The notes below the pieces were generated by a model. That model saw nothing but the letters and a program-made list of their open reading frames with translations, did not search any database and was not told the DNA's origin. A stretch of DNA of 64,000 nt, from NCBI RefSeq assembly GCF_000720475.1, contig NZ_JOAP01000008.1, forward strand, positions 124,001-188,000, written 5' to 3'. The number at the start of each line of letters is the position of its first letter. Position 1 is the first letter of the stretch. This document shows, piece after piece, positions 24,683 to 33,585 of the stretch. The position numbers and the translations under genes were made by a program. Source of the stretch: Streptomyces aureocirculatus. GTDB lineage: Bacteria > Actinomycetota > Actinomycetes > Streptomycetales > Streptomycetaceae.

Positions 24683-25918
24683 TCAGCCGGTGGCCGCGGT
24701 CACGGCCGTCCGGTCCTTGTCGAACGGCAGGTCCAGCATACGAATCGCGTTTCCGCGCAGCAGCTTGTAGGCCACGTCCTCGGGCAGGTGCCCCACGTGG
24801 TCGGCCGCCACCTCCTTGGTGTGCGGCCAGGTGGAGTCGACGTGGGGGTAGTCGGTCTCGAAGGTCGCGTTGTCGACGCCCACGGTCTCGATCGCCTCGA
24901 TGCCGTGCTTGTCGCGGAAGAAGCAGCAGAAGATCTGCCGGTAGTAGTACGTCGAAGGCGGCTCCGGGATCAGGTCCTTGACCCCGCCCCACGCGCGGTG
25001 CTCCTCCCAGACGTCGTCGGCGCGCTCCAGGGCGTACGGGATCCAGCCCATCTGCCCCTCGCTGTAGGCGAGTTTGAGCCGGGGGAACTTCACCAGGACA
25101 CCGGAGAAGAGGAAGTCCATCATCGAGGCCATCGCGTTGTTGAACGACAGCGCGGCCTGCACGGCGGGGGGTGCGTCCGGTGACGCGGCCGGCATCTGCG
25201 ATGACGAGCCGATGTGCATGTTCACGACGGTGCCCGTCTCCTCGCAGGCCGCGAAGAACGGGTCCCAGTGGCCGGTGTGGATCGAGGGCAGCCCGAGGTG
25301 GGTCGGGATCTCGCTGAAGGTGACGGCGCGGACGCCGCGGGCGGCGTTCCGCCGGATCTCCTCGACCGCCAGGGGCACGTCCCACAGCGGGATGAGGCAC
25401 AGCGGGATCAGCCGCCCGCCGCTGTCCCCGCACCACTCCTCGACCATCCAGTCGTTGTACGCGCGCACACACGCGAGCCCCACTTCCTTGTCCTTGGCCT
25501 CGGCGAAGGTCTGTCCGCAGAAGCGCGGGAAGGTGGGGAAGCAGAGCGAGGCCTCGACGTGGTTCATGTCCATGTCCGCGAGCCGGGCCCCGGGGTCCCA
25601 GCAGCCGCGCCGCATCTGCTCGCGGGTGATGCCGTCGAGGGTCATCTCGTCCCGCGAGAAGCCGACGGCGGCGATGATGCGCTTGTACGGGAAGATCTCG
25701 TCCTCGTACCGCCACCAGTCCGTCACCTGCCCCTCGGGGTCGGTGGTGAAGCGGTATTTGCCGCCGATGTACGCGAGATCGCCGATCCCCGCGGTGAAGG
25801 GTTTGGGTCCCCGGTCGCGGTACTTGGACGGGAGCCACGTATCGAAGAGGTGCGCGGGCTCGATGACGTGGTCGTCGACGCTGATGACCTTGGGGATGTC
25901 CCTGGTGCCACTCTCCAT
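24683..25918 (-). CDS. Amidohydrolase family protein (ACMSD-like)
   Basis: 411 residues from ATG 25918. TIM-barrel metal hydrolase of the amidohydrolase-2 group: SVDDHVIEP near the N-terminus (in place of DxHxxEP), PTFPRFCGQTF, VTFSEIPTHLG, HIGSSSQMPA, LAYSEGQMGW and the late ETDYPHVDSTWP with the catalytic Asp. Usual substrates are carboxylic acids decarboxylated or hydrolysed; the substrate here is unknown. Long family-typical length. Transcribed divergently from the DoxX gene. Confidence 0.88.
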   Translation of the reverse strand: MESGTRDIPKVISVDDHVIEPAHLFDTWLPSKYRDRGPKPFTAGIGDLAYIGGKYRFTTDPEGQVTDWWRYEDEIFPYKRIIAAVGFSRDEMTLDGITREQMRRGCWDPGARLADMDMNHVEASLCFPTFPRFCGQTFAEAKDKEVGLACVRAYNDWMVEEWCGDSGGRLIPLCLIPLWDVPLAVEEIRRNAARGVRAVTFSEIPTHLGLPSIHTGHWDPFFAACEETGTVVNMHIGSSSQMPAASPDAPPAVQAALSFNNAMASMMDFLFSGVLVKFPRLKLAYSEGQMGWIPYALERADDVWEEHRAWGGVKDLIPEPPSTYYYRQIFCCFFRDKHGIEAIETVGVDNATFETDYPHVDSTWPHTKEVAADHVGHLPEDVAYKLLRGNAIRMLDLPFDKDRTAVTAATG

Positions 25919-26134
25919 GCCGCTTACACCGAACCCCTCACCACCGGCCGGCCGCACCGGCCCGCATCCGAAACTGAATCTGACGATCCATCAGATGGAG
26001 GTTATGGGCCTCCGGCCCCGACGGCAAGCGAGTGCGGCGGGGCGGGGCCCTTGCGGGATCGGCCGGCATCCGGTGAACTGACGCCTCGTCAGTTTTTCTC
26101 ACCCAGGTTCCGTACCGGTCAGGAAGGGCTCACG

Positions 26135-26584
26135 ATGCGGACGATCTGGCTCAGCGGGGCCGAGTGGTGCGCGGTTTTGCGGATCGGGCTCGGGCTGTGG
26201 TGGCTGGAGAGCTGGCGGCACAAGGACAAGAAGAGCTGGTTCGCGGGCGGCGGCATCGGGTGGGCGGCCGGGATCGCGGAGAAGCACCGGTGGCCCGTCG
26301 TGCGCGGGGGCTTCGACCGCGTGGTGAAGCCTCGACCGCGGTTGCTGGCCTACGTCGTCGCGTACGCGGAGCTGGCCATCGGCCTCGGCCTGATCGCGGG
26401 GTTCCTCACACCGATCGCCCTCGTGGGCGGGCTGCTGCTCAACCTGATCTACCTCGTCCTCATGATCCACGACTGGGCGGAGCAGGGGCAGAACCTCATG
26501 ATGGCGCTGATCTCGGCGGTGGCCCTGTTCGGCATGAGCTGGCAGACGTGGTCGCTGGACGAGGCGATGGGGTTGTTCCTGTGA
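26135..26584 (+). CDS. DoxX/DoxD-like membrane protein
   Basis: 149 residues from ATG 26135 with AGGAAGG upstream. About four transmembrane helices: VLRIGLGLWWLESW, a short amphipathic part, LLAYVVAYAELAIGLGLIAG, IALVGGLLLNLIYLVLMIHD, LMMALISAVALFGMS. Typical of the small DoxX family of membrane proteins linked to quinone-dependent oxidation or sulfur stress. No partner nearby. Confidence 0.8.
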   Translation: MRTIWLSGAEWCAVLRIGLGLWWLESWRHKDKKSWFAGGGIGWAAGIAEKHRWPVVRGGFDRVVKPRPRLLAYVVAYAELAIGLGLIAGFLTPIALVGGLLLNLIYLVLMIHDWAEQGQNLMMALISAVALFGMSWQTWSLDEAMGLFL

Positions 26585-26686
26585 GGCGGTCCCGTAGCTC
26601 TGCCGGGCATCCCTGACGGGCATCTCTGACGAGCGCCCCTGACGAGCGCCCCTGATGGGCGTCCTTGCCGGACAAGGAGAGGGCAC

Positions 26687-27298
26687 ATGAGCCAACCCAA
26701 GGTCCCGGACGCGCAAGCGGTCGCCCTGCGGGCGGGCCACGCGGCCCGGGCCTGGAGCGCCGCGTGCCGTGCGGCGGCCGTCAGCCGGTACGTCGGGAGC
26801 GTGGGTGGGACGGCGGAGGAGGAGGCGGCGGAGGCGGCGGAGGCGGACAAGGAGGCCGCCGAGGAGGCCACCGAGGCCGCCCAGGTCGCCGAGGTCGCCG
26901 AGGTCGCCTGGAAGGCGGCTCATGCGGCGCGCGTGTCCGCCCAGGCCGTCGCGGTGCTCGCGGAGAGCACCCCCGCCCCCGCGGCGGACTCCCGCTGCGC
27001 ACGGAACGCCGCGGCCTCGGCGGCGCAGGCCGCCGGTATGGGGCGCATCCACGACGGCGGGACCGAACTCGCCGCGGCGGCGTACGACGCGGCCCTCAAG
27101 GCCGCACAGGCCGCCGCGGCGGCCGCCAGGGCGGGCGACCTCGGCGAGAACGCGGCGCTGAACGCCGCCGCCGACGAGGCGGAGGCGGCGGCCGTGGCCG
27201 CGGCGGAGAGGGCGGGGTGGATGCGGCCCGGCGAGGACCGTACGCCGGTGGACACCGGCGTACGGAGCACGGAGTTGCTGCGCATGCTGCACCTGTGA
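26687..27298 (+). CDS. Alanine-rich helical protein of unknown function
   Basis: 203 residues from ATG 26687 with AGGAGAGG 7 bases upstream. Nearly half alanine and glutamate in long heptad-like runs (EEEAAEAAEADKEAAEEATE), so mostly coiled coil; no signal peptide or membrane helix. Ends with RSTELLRMLHL. A C-clamp hairpin follows. Same strand as the DoxX gene, about 100 bases downstream. No family recognised. Confidence 0.7.
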   Translation: MSQPKVPDAQAVALRAGHAARAWSAACRAAAVSRYVGSVGGTAEEEAAEAAEADKEAAEEATEAAQVAEVAEVAWKAAHAARVSAQAVAVLAESTPAPAADSRCARNAAASAAQAAGMGRIHDGGTELAAAAYDAALKAAQAAAAAARAGDLGENAALNAAADEAEAAAVAAAERAGWMRPGEDRTPVDTGVRSTELLRMLHL

Positions 27299-27327
27299 GC
27301 ACGACGCGGCCCACCGGACTCCCCGGA

Positions 27328-27349
27328 CCCACGGGCGGGGTCCCGTGGG
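27328..27349 (+). terminator. Hairpin after the alanine-rich gene
   Basis: CCCACGGG (27328-27335), six-base loop, CCCGTGGG (27342-27349), perfect 8-bp stem 30 bases after the stop. No T-run, as is common in Streptomyces. Confidence 0.55.
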
Positions 27350-27437
27350 AGCCACGCCCCCCCCAAGGCTCCGGGAGCCTGGGGTCTTCCTCCAGAAGCC
27401 TTGCAACTGCCATGGCAATTCCTCCAGAGAGTTGTAG

Positions 27438-27448
27438 ATGCCAGGCAT
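27438..27448. promoter_or_regulatory. Palindrome before the molybdate operon
   Basis: ATGCC-A-GGCAT, perfect, 20 bases upstream of the HTH-TOBE start; with the upstream TGCCATGGCA palindrome near 27409 it gives two operator-like sites in front of the operon. A site for the encoded regulator is plausible, not shown. Confidence 0.4.
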
Positions 27449-27468
27449 AGACCCCTACCTTGACGCAT

Positions 27469-27864
27469 ATGCAGTCCTATACGATCGGGCAGGCCGCGCG
27501 GCTGTTGGGCGTCAGTCCGGATACCGCGCGCCGTTGGGCCGACGCCGGCCGTGTCGCCACCCACCGTGACGAGAGCGGGCGTCGCCTCATCGAGGGGCGG
27601 GACCTGGCCGCCTTCTCCGTCGAGGTCGCCCAGAGCGGCACCGGCGAGGAGGACGCCTCGTACACCTCTGCCCGCAACGCGTTCCCGGGCATCGTCACCG
27701 CCGTGAAGCTCGGTGACGTGGCCGCCCAGGTCGAGATCCAGGCGGGGCCCCACCGCCTCGTCTCACTGCTCACCCGGGAGGCCGTCGAGGAGCTCGGCCT
27801 GGAGGTCGGCATGCGGGCCACCGCCCGCGTGAAGTCGACCAGCGTGCACATCGACCGCGCCTGA
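27469..27864 (+). CDS. HTH-TOBE molybdenum-responsive regulator/molbindin
   Basis: 131 residues from ATG 27469. Residues 1-48 are a MerR/excisionase-type helix-turn-helix (YTIGQAARLLGVSPDTARRW); residues 62-131 a TOBE/Mop domain (SARNAFPGIVTAVKLGDV, VEIQAGPHRLVSLLT, VGMRATARVKSTSVHI) that binds molybdate. There is no clear ribosome binding site, so a leaderless transcript is possible. Directly upstream of modA and modBC; likely senses oxyanion and controls uptake. Confidence 0.88.
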   Translation: MQSYTIGQAARLLGVSPDTARRWADAGRVATHRDESGRRLIEGRDLAAFSVEVAQSGTGEEDASYTSARNAFPGIVTAVKLGDVAAQVEIQAGPHRLVSLLTREAVEELGLEVGMRATARVKSTSVHIDRA

Positions 27865-27929
27865 CCCGGCGGGGCCGTGCCCGAGCCCGAACCCGTACAC
27901 CGGCTTCCCGCGTCCCAAGGAGTTCCGCC

Positions 27930-28724
27930 GTGCCGCAGACGTTCACCCGCCGCCACCTCGCCGCCGCCCTCGTCACCGTCGCCGTCCTCGTACCGCTCGC
28001 CGCCTGCGGCAGTGACGACGACAGCGACAGCGGCAGCAGCGGTAAGAAGGACGGCGGGAAGGCCACGCTGACCGTCCTCGCCGCCGCCTCCCTCACCGAC
28101 GTCTTCAAGACCGCGGGCGCCGCGTACGAGAAGGAGCACCCCGGCACCAAGGTGAACTTCTCCTTCGAGGGGTCCCAGGAACTCGCCGCGAAGGTCCGCC
28201 AGGGCGCCCCCGCCGACGCCCTGGTCACCGCCGACACCAAGACCATGGACGGTCTGAGGGCCGACACCGGTACGCCGGTCGTGATCGCCAAGAACCGGCT
28301 CGTCATCGCCACCGGCAAGGGCAACCCGGAGAGCGTGAAGACCCTGAAGGACCTCGCCAGGAGCGGTCTGAAGGTCGTGCTCGCCGCTCCCGAGGTGCCC
28401 GTGGGCCGCTACAGCAAGCAGGTCCTCGACGCCCAGAAGGTCGACGTCGAGCCGGTCTCGCAGGAGCCCAACGTGCGCGCCGTGCTCAGCAAGGTCGAGC
28501 TGGGCGAGGCGGACGCGGGCATCGTCTACAAGACCGACGTCACCGCCGCCGACGGCAAGGCCGAGGGCGTCGACATCCCCGACGCGCAGAACGCCGTCGC
28601 CTCCTACCCGGCCGCCACCCTCAAGACGTCCGGGCACTCCGAAGCGGCCGCCGACTTCGTGAAGTGGCTGAGCGGCCCCGCGGCGCAGAAGATGCTGCGG
28701 GACGCGGGCTTCCAGAAGGCATAG
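27930..28724 (+). CDS. modA: Molybdate ABC transporter substrate-binding lipoprotein
   Basis: 264 residues from GTG 27930, AAGGAG 8 bases upstream. Signal peptide with twin arginine (FTRRHLAAAL) and lipobox LAAC at Cys26, then a Ser/Gly/Asp linker. Mature part begins LTVLAAASLTDVFK, the ModA signature, with FSFEGSQELAAKV, ADALVTADTKTM, KNRLVIA and EADAGIVYKTDV. It captures molybdate or tungstate outside the membrane for the downstream ModBC. Confidence 0.95.
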   Translation: MPQTFTRRHLAAALVTVAVLVPLAACGSDDDSDSGSSGKKDGGKATLTVLAAASLTDVFKTAGAAYEKEHPGTKVNFSFEGSQELAAKVRQGAPADALVTADTKTMDGLRADTGTPVVIAKNRLVIATGKGNPESVKTLKDLARSGLKVVLAAPEVPVGRYSKQVLDAQKVDVEPVSQEPNVRAVLSKVELGEADAGIVYKTDVTAADGKAEGVDIPDAQNAVASYPAATLKTSGHSEAAADFVKWLSGPAAQKMLRDAGFQKA

Positions 28725-28748
28725 CTCCCAGAAGGCATAGTTTCCGCG

Positions 28749-30734
28749 ATGAGAAGCCTGCGCGCCCGGAGCCCCGGGAGAACCCGCACCCCCGTGGCCC
28801 TGGCCGTGCCCGCGCTGCTCGCGGTCGCGTTCCTCCTGATGCCGCTCGTCGGCATCCTGTCCCGCACCCACTGGGGCGACCTCGGCACCCATCTGTCGAG
28901 CCCCGGCGTCACCGAGGCCCTGAGGCTCTCGCTGTACGTGTCCTTCTGGGCGCTCGGCCTGTCCCTGGTCCTCGGTGTGCCGCTGGCCTGGGTCCTCGCC
29001 CGCGTCGACTTCCCCGGCAAGGTCCTCGTACGGTCCCTCGTCCTGCTGCCCATGGTGCTTCCGCCCACCGTCGGCGGTGTCGCGCTGCTGCTCGGGTTCG
29101 GGCGGCGCGGGCTGCTCGGGCCGTGGCTGGAGGACACCTTCGGGATCGTGCTTCCGTTCCACACCTCCGGCGCCGTCCTCGCCGCGTCCTTCGTGGCCAT
29201 GCCGTTCCTGGTGATCAGCCTGGAGGGCGCACTCGCCGGGATGCGGCCCTCGTACGAGGAGACCGCCGCGTCCCTCGGAGCGTCACCGGTACGGGTGTTC
29301 TTCACCGTCACCCTGCCGATGGTCGCCCCCGGACTCGCCGCCGGAGCCGCCCTCACCTGGGCGCGGGCCCTCGGCGAGTTCGGGGCCACCATCACCTTCG
29401 CGGGCAATCTGCCGGGCACCACGCAGACGCTGCCGCTCCAGGTCTATCTGCTCCTCCAGGACCAGCCCGAGGCCGCGACCTCCGTGTCCCTGCTGCTCCT
29501 CGTCATCGCCATGGCCGTCCTCATCGCGCTGCGCGGGCGCTGGACCGGCGGCTCCACCGAGCGGGCGGGGCGCACGGCCCGCACCCGCGGCAGCCGACCG
29601 ACAGGCCCGAGCCCGTCCCCCAACCCGGGCCTTGAACCGGCGGACACCTCCGCTGCCGCCGCTCCCGAGCCGGTCCCCTCCGGCGCCCCGCCCGAGCGCT
29701 GGCCACTGCACGCGGACGTCACCGGCTTCAACCAGCTCACCCTGGCCGCCGACCCCGGCACCACCATCGCCGTCGTCGGGCCCAACGGCGCGGGCAAGAC
29801 CACCCTGCTGCGGGCCCTGCTCGGCCTCACCCCGCGCGCCCACGCCGCCCTGCGCCTCGGCGACACGGACGTCACGGCGCTGCCCCCGCACCGGCGCGGC
29901 GTCGCCTGGGTCCCGCAGGACGGCGCGCTCTTCCCGCACCTCAGCGCCCTGTCCAACACCGCTTACGGGCTGCGCGTGCAGGGCGTGCCGCGCGCCGAGG
30001 CCCGCCGTACCGCGCAGGCCTGGCTCGACCGGCTCGGCGTGGGCCACCTCGGACACCGCAGGCCCGACCGGCTCTCCGGCGGCCAGGCCCAACGCGTCGC
30101 CCTGGCCCGCGCGCTGGCCCCGAGCCCCCGGCTGCTGCTCCTCGACGAACCCCTCGCCGCCCTCGACCAGACCACCCGCGCCCATGTCCGCCACACCCTG
30201 CGCGGCCATCTGTCGGGCTTCGGCGGGGTCTGCCTGATCGTCACCCACGACCCGGTCGAGGCCGTCTCGCTGGCCGACCGCGTGCTCGTGCTCGAAGACG
30301 GCCGCACCCTCCAGGACGCACCGCCCGCCGAGGTCACCCGCCACCCCCGCTCCCCCTGGGTGGCCCGCATGCTGGGCCGCAACGCCCTGGCGGGCACCGC
30401 CGCCGCGGACGGCACCCTGCGCCTCACCGACGGCGGGCACCTGGTCGTCGCCGAACCGCTCGGCACGGGCACGCAGGCGCTCGCGATCATCGCCCCGGAA
30501 GCGGTGTCGCTGCACCGGACCCGCCCGGAGGGCAGCCCCCGCAACGTCTGGCCGGGCACGGTCCGCGAGATCACCGCGGTCGGCAGCCGGCTGCGTGTCC
30601 TGGTCGGCGTCGACGAGGCACCCGACCTCGTCGCGGAGATCACCCCGCAGGCCGCGGCCGAACTCGCCATCGCCGACGGCACCCCCGTCTACGTCGGCAT
30701 CAAGGCCACCGAGGTCACGCTCGTCACCACCTGA
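28749..30734 (+). CDS. modBC: Molybdate ABC transporter permease-ATPase fusion (ModB-ModC)
   Basis: 661 residues from ATG 28749. Residues 1-265 are ModB: about five membrane helices and the EAA loop EETAASLGASPVRVFFTVTL. A Pro/Ser linker (270-320) leads to ModC: Walker A GPNGAGKTT, signature LSGGQAQRVALARAL, Walker B LLLLDEPLAALD, His switch VTHDPVEAVSL, then two TOBE-like segments (EAVSLHRT, VGVDEAPDLVAEI, VGIKATEVTLV). Fusion of permease and ATPase is found in actinobacteria and fixes a 1:1 ratio. Convergent with the lipoprotein gene. Confidence 0.94.
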   Translation: MRSLRARSPGRTRTPVALAVPALLAVAFLLMPLVGILSRTHWGDLGTHLSSPGVTEALRLSLYVSFWALGLSLVLGVPLAWVLARVDFPGKVLVRSLVLLPMVLPPTVGGVALLLGFGRRGLLGPWLEDTFGIVLPFHTSGAVLAASFVAMPFLVISLEGALAGMRPSYEETAASLGASPVRVFFTVTLPMVAPGLAAGAALTWARALGEFGATITFAGNLPGTTQTLPLQVYLLLQDQPEAATSVSLLLLVIAMAVLIALRGRWTGGSTERAGRTARTRGSRPTGPSPSPNPGLEPADTSAAAAPEPVPSGAPPERWPLHADVTGFNQLTLAADPGTTIAVVGPNGAGKTTLLRALLGLTPRAHAALRLGDTDVTALPPHRRGVAWVPQDGALFPHLSALSNTAYGLRVQGVPRAEARRTAQAWLDRLGVGHLGHRRPDRLSGGQAQRVALARALAPSPRLLLLDEPLAALDQTTRAHVRHTLRGHLSGFGGVCLIVTHDPVEAVSLADRVLVLEDGRTLQDAPPAEVTRHPRSPWVARMLGRNALAGTAAADGTLRLTDGGHLVVAEPLGTGTQALAIIAPEAVSLHRTRPEGSPRNVWPGTVREITAVGSRLRVLVGVDEAPDLVAEITPQAAAELAIADGTPVYVGIKATEVTLVTT

Positions 30735-30769
30735 TCGCGCCGCACGCCAAGCCCCCGGGAAAACCCCTC

Positions 30770-31315
30770 TCACTTCAGGAAGTCCGAGCACACATGCGTC
30801 CCCGCCCTGCCCTCCCGCGGGCGCACCGTGACCCGGATGTCGTCGGTGTCCGCCGTGCCGGTGCTTTCCGCCATGGCGCGCGCCCGCGCGATGCTGCACA
30901 CGAGCTGGCCCGTCAGGTTCCGGTCCCCCACGGACGAGTCGTCGAGTTCGAACTGCGGAACGCGGACCGTGACCGCGCCCCCGTCGTCGACGTCTGCCTC
31001 GTACCCCATCTCGTAGTCCTCGTCCCGCACCAGCGAGGTGAGTCCGGAGGCGCGTTCCGCCGCCGTCGGGCCCTGCCCGAGGAGTTTGATGACGCCCGCG
31101 GGGTCGGTGACCTTGGAGGCGGGCATGTCGGGACGGGAGACGGCCTCCAGACGGCCCGCCTGGGAGACGAAGTACAGGCGGAGCCCCTTCGTCAGACCGC
31201 TCGCCGCCGTACCGCCGTCCAGGACGCCGGTGGGGCGCACCCCGCAGCCCGACAGCAGCAGGGCGGCGGCGAGGGCCGCCGGGATCGTTCTGCGGGCCGC
31301 GTGCGGCGGTCTCAT
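30770..31315 (-). CDS. GerMN-like lipoprotein of a two-component operon
   Basis: 181 residues from ATG 31315; start overlaps the kinase stop. Signal peptide with lipobox LSGC (Cys24). The mature domain (GLRLYFVSQAGRLEAVSRPD, IKLLGQGPTAAERASGLTSL) resembles GerMN domains. The order regulator-kinase-lipoprotein suggests it tunes the kinase sensor outside the membrane, as lipoproteins do in the MtrAB-LpqB and Cse systems; that analogy is inference. Confidence 0.82.
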   Translation of the reverse strand: MRPPHAARRTIPAALAAALLLSGCGVRPTGVLDGGTAASGLTKGLRLYFVSQAGRLEAVSRPDMPASKVTDPAGVIKLLGQGPTAAERASGLTSLVRDEDYEMGYEADVDDGGAVTVRVPQFELDDSSVGDRNLTGQLVCSIARARAMAESTGTADTDDIRVTVRPREGRAGTHVCSDFLK

Positions 31316-32766
31316 CGGGTCCCCTCACTGACGTGCCGCCACGGCAGCCGCAGCGTGAACACCGCGCCGCCGCCGGGCCTGTTGGCGGCCTCGATGGTGC
31401 CGCCGTGCAGACGGGCGTTCTCCAGGGCGATGGCGGTGCCCAGTCCGCTGCCCTCCGAGCGGGTGCGTGCGGTGTCCGCCTTGTAGAAGCGGTCGAAGAC
31501 GTGGGCGAGGGTCTCGGGCGGCAGGCCGGGGCCGTGGTCGGCGACCTCCACGGTGATCCAGTCGCCCGCCGGGTCGGTGGCCAGGGTCAGGGTGACGGGT
31601 GCGGCGCCGTGGCGCAGCGCGTTGCCGACGAGGTTGGCGACGATCACGTCTACGCGGCGCCGGTCGACCATCGCCCGTACGCCGTCCGGGAGTTCGGTGC
31701 GTACGCGGCCGGTCAGGGCCCGCAGGGAGAGGGTGGCGCGGGCGGCTTCGGCGAGGTCGGTGGCGGTGAGGTTGAGCCGGGCCGCGCCCGAGTCGAAGCG
31801 GGACATCTCCATCAGGTCTTCGACGAGCCGGGCGAGCCTCGCCGTCTCGGCGCTGACCGTGCGGGCGGCGTGGGCGGCGTCCGGGGGCAGCGTGCCCGCG
31901 TCCTCGTCGAGGACGGTGGCGACCATCGTCATCGCGGTGAGCGGGGTGCGCAGCTCGTGCGAGACGTCGGCGACGAAGCGCTTCGCGCGGGCGTCCTGCT
32001 CGCGCAGCTCGGCGACGGAGGCCTGAAGGGCGTCCGCGGTCTCGTTGAAGTCCCGTGCCAGGTCCGCGAGTTCGTCCCGGCCGCGCACCCGGACCCGGGA
32101 GGTGAGGTCGCCGGCGGCGTGCCGCCTCGTCGCCCGCCCCAGTTCGCGTACGGGACGCAGCACCGTACCGGCGGCCAGGAGCGCGAGGACGGCGGCGAGG
32201 AGCACCACCGGCACGATGCCGTCGCGCACCGCGTCGAGCACCCCTGCGGTGTCCTCGCTCTCGGCGCGCAGCGAGGTGACGGCGTAGACGTCGAGACCGG
32301 AGGGCGCCGCGCCGTCGAAGGTGACGGGCGTGCCGACGACCAGGTAGGGCCTGCCGTGCCGCACCACCCGCTGGAAGCTCATACGGTTGCTGGTGCGTAC
32401 CGCCTCGCGCAGGGCGGGGGTGATCCGCGACCGGTCGGCGGACGCGTCGGAGGACGCCGTGCGCGTGCGGTAGGTGGCGACGACGACCGTGTCCTCGCCG
32501 CCGAGCCCGTCCGCGACGAGGCCCGCGAAGCGCGTGAGGGCGACCTCGTCGGCGGGCACGTCGAAGTCCGCCGCGGCCTGCTCCACCCGGTTCCCGAAGT
32601 CGGTGCGCACCGCGTCCTGCTTGCGCTGGAGCACGGCGGTACGAGACTCACGGTAGGCGAGCGCGGTCGCGGTGACCGCGCTGACCAGGGCGACGAGCAC
32701 GAAGGCGACGACGAGCCTGGTACGCAGGCCGCCGAGCCCGCGCAGGCGTCCTCGGGGCATCCTCAC
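31312..32766 (-). CDS. Sensor histidine kinase
   Basis: 484 residues from GTG 32766 (ATG 32760 is also possible), GTGA overlap with the regulator. TM1 at 18-37 (LVVAFVLVALVSAVTATALA), an extracellular sensor of about 150 residues, TM2 near 190-208, HAMP (RPVRELGRATRRHAAGDLTS), DHp with VSHELRTPLTAM, then N box NLVGNALRHG, G1 DHGPGLP, F FDRFYKAD and G2 GSGLGTAIA. Complete and apparently active. Ligand unknown. Confidence 0.93.
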   Translation of the reverse strand: MRMPRGRLRGLGGLRTRLVVAFVLVALVSAVTATALAYRESRTAVLQRKQDAVRTDFGNRVEQAAADFDVPADEVALTRFAGLVADGLGGEDTVVVATYRTRTASSDASADRSRITPALREAVRTSNRMSFQRVVRHGRPYLVVGTPVTFDGAAPSGLDVYAVTSLRAESEDTAGVLDAVRDGIVPVVLLAAVLALLAAGTVLRPVRELGRATRRHAAGDLTSRVRVRGRDELADLARDFNETADALQASVAELREQDARAKRFVADVSHELRTPLTAMTMVATVLDEDAGTLPPDAAHAARTVSAETARLARLVEDLMEMSRFDSGAARLNLTATDLAEAARATLSLRALTGRVRTELPDGVRAMVDRRRVDVIVANLVGNALRHGAAPVTLTLATDPAGDWITVEVADHGPGLPPETLAHVFDRFYKADTARTRSEGSGLGTAIALENARLHGGTIEAANRPGGGAVFTLRLPWRHVSEGTR

Positions 32767-33452
32767 ACCGGCCCGAAGCGGTACCCGAAGCCCCGTACCG
32801 TCTGGATGTAGCGCGGACGCGCCGGTACGTCCTCGATCTTGGCGCGGAGCCTGCCGACCGCCGCGTCCACGAGCCGGGAGTCACCGAGGAAGCCGTGCTC
32901 CCACACGGACCGCAGGAGCTGCTCGCGGCTGAACACATGGGCCGGGGACGCGGACAGTTCGAGCAGCAGCCGCAGTTCGGTGGGCGGCAGGGCGATCGGG
33001 ACGCCGCGTTTGCCGACGGTGAGTCCCGCCCGGTCGATGACCAGGCCCGCGTGGTCCTCGCCGCGGGCCGACCGCACCGGTTCGGCCCGCCGCAGCGCCG
33101 CCCGGATCCTGGCTTCGAGGACGGGCGCGGTCACCGGCTTGACCACGTAGTCGTCGGCGCCCGCCTCCAGGCCCCGCACGATGTCGCTGTCGTCACCGCG
33201 CGCGGTCAGCATGATCACCGGCAGGGTCGATCCGGCGGCGCGCAGCCTGCGGCAGACCTCGAAGCCGTCGATGCCGGGCAGCATCAGGTCCAGCACGGCG
33301 AGTTCGACACCCGCGCCCGCGGGTCCTTCGAGCAGCGCGAGGGCGTGTTCTCCGGTGGCGGCCGTGTCGACGTCGTAGCCGTGCCTGCGCAGCACCAGTT
33401 CCATGCCGTCGCGCACGGACACATCGTCCTCGATCAGCAGCACATGGGCCAT
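32763..33452 (-). CDS. OmpR-type response regulator
   Basis: 229 residues from ATG 33452. Receiver domain with acidic pair (ED at 8-10), phosphoacceptor Asp55 in LAVLDLMLPG, Thr in MLTARG and Lys in YVVKPV; winged helix from about 130 (LPPTELRLLLELSASPAHVF, RLRAKIEDVPARPRYIQTVR, GFGYRFGPV). First gene of the three-gene operon. Promoter faces the exporter operon. Confidence 0.95.
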   Translation of the reverse strand: MAHVLLIEDDVSVRDGMELVLRRHGYDVDTAATGEHALALLEGPAGAGVELAVLDLMLPGIDGFEVCRRLRAAGSTLPVIMLTARGDDSDIVRGLEAGADDYVVKPVTAPVLEARIRAALRRAEPVRSARGEDHAGLVIDRAGLTVGKRGVPIALPPTELRLLLELSASPAHVFSREQLLRSVWEHGFLGDSRLVDAAVGRLRAKIEDVPARPRYIQTVRGFGYRFGPV

Positions 33453-33585
33453 GCCGCCGATTATGCGTGAGGGTTTGCCCTGTTCAGAGGCGTGCGGGGA
33501 GATAGCGGGGCCGTCTCGCGGATTGTTACGCGCTCATCATGCGGCCATGGAACGGTCACCATGTGAGGGGCCGACGGTGGACGGC

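Noticed and set aside
26769..27161. Arg-rich open frames over the alanine-rich gene
   Set aside because: Frame-shifted readings of GCC/GAG-rich DNA; the ribosome binding site supports the 26687 frame.
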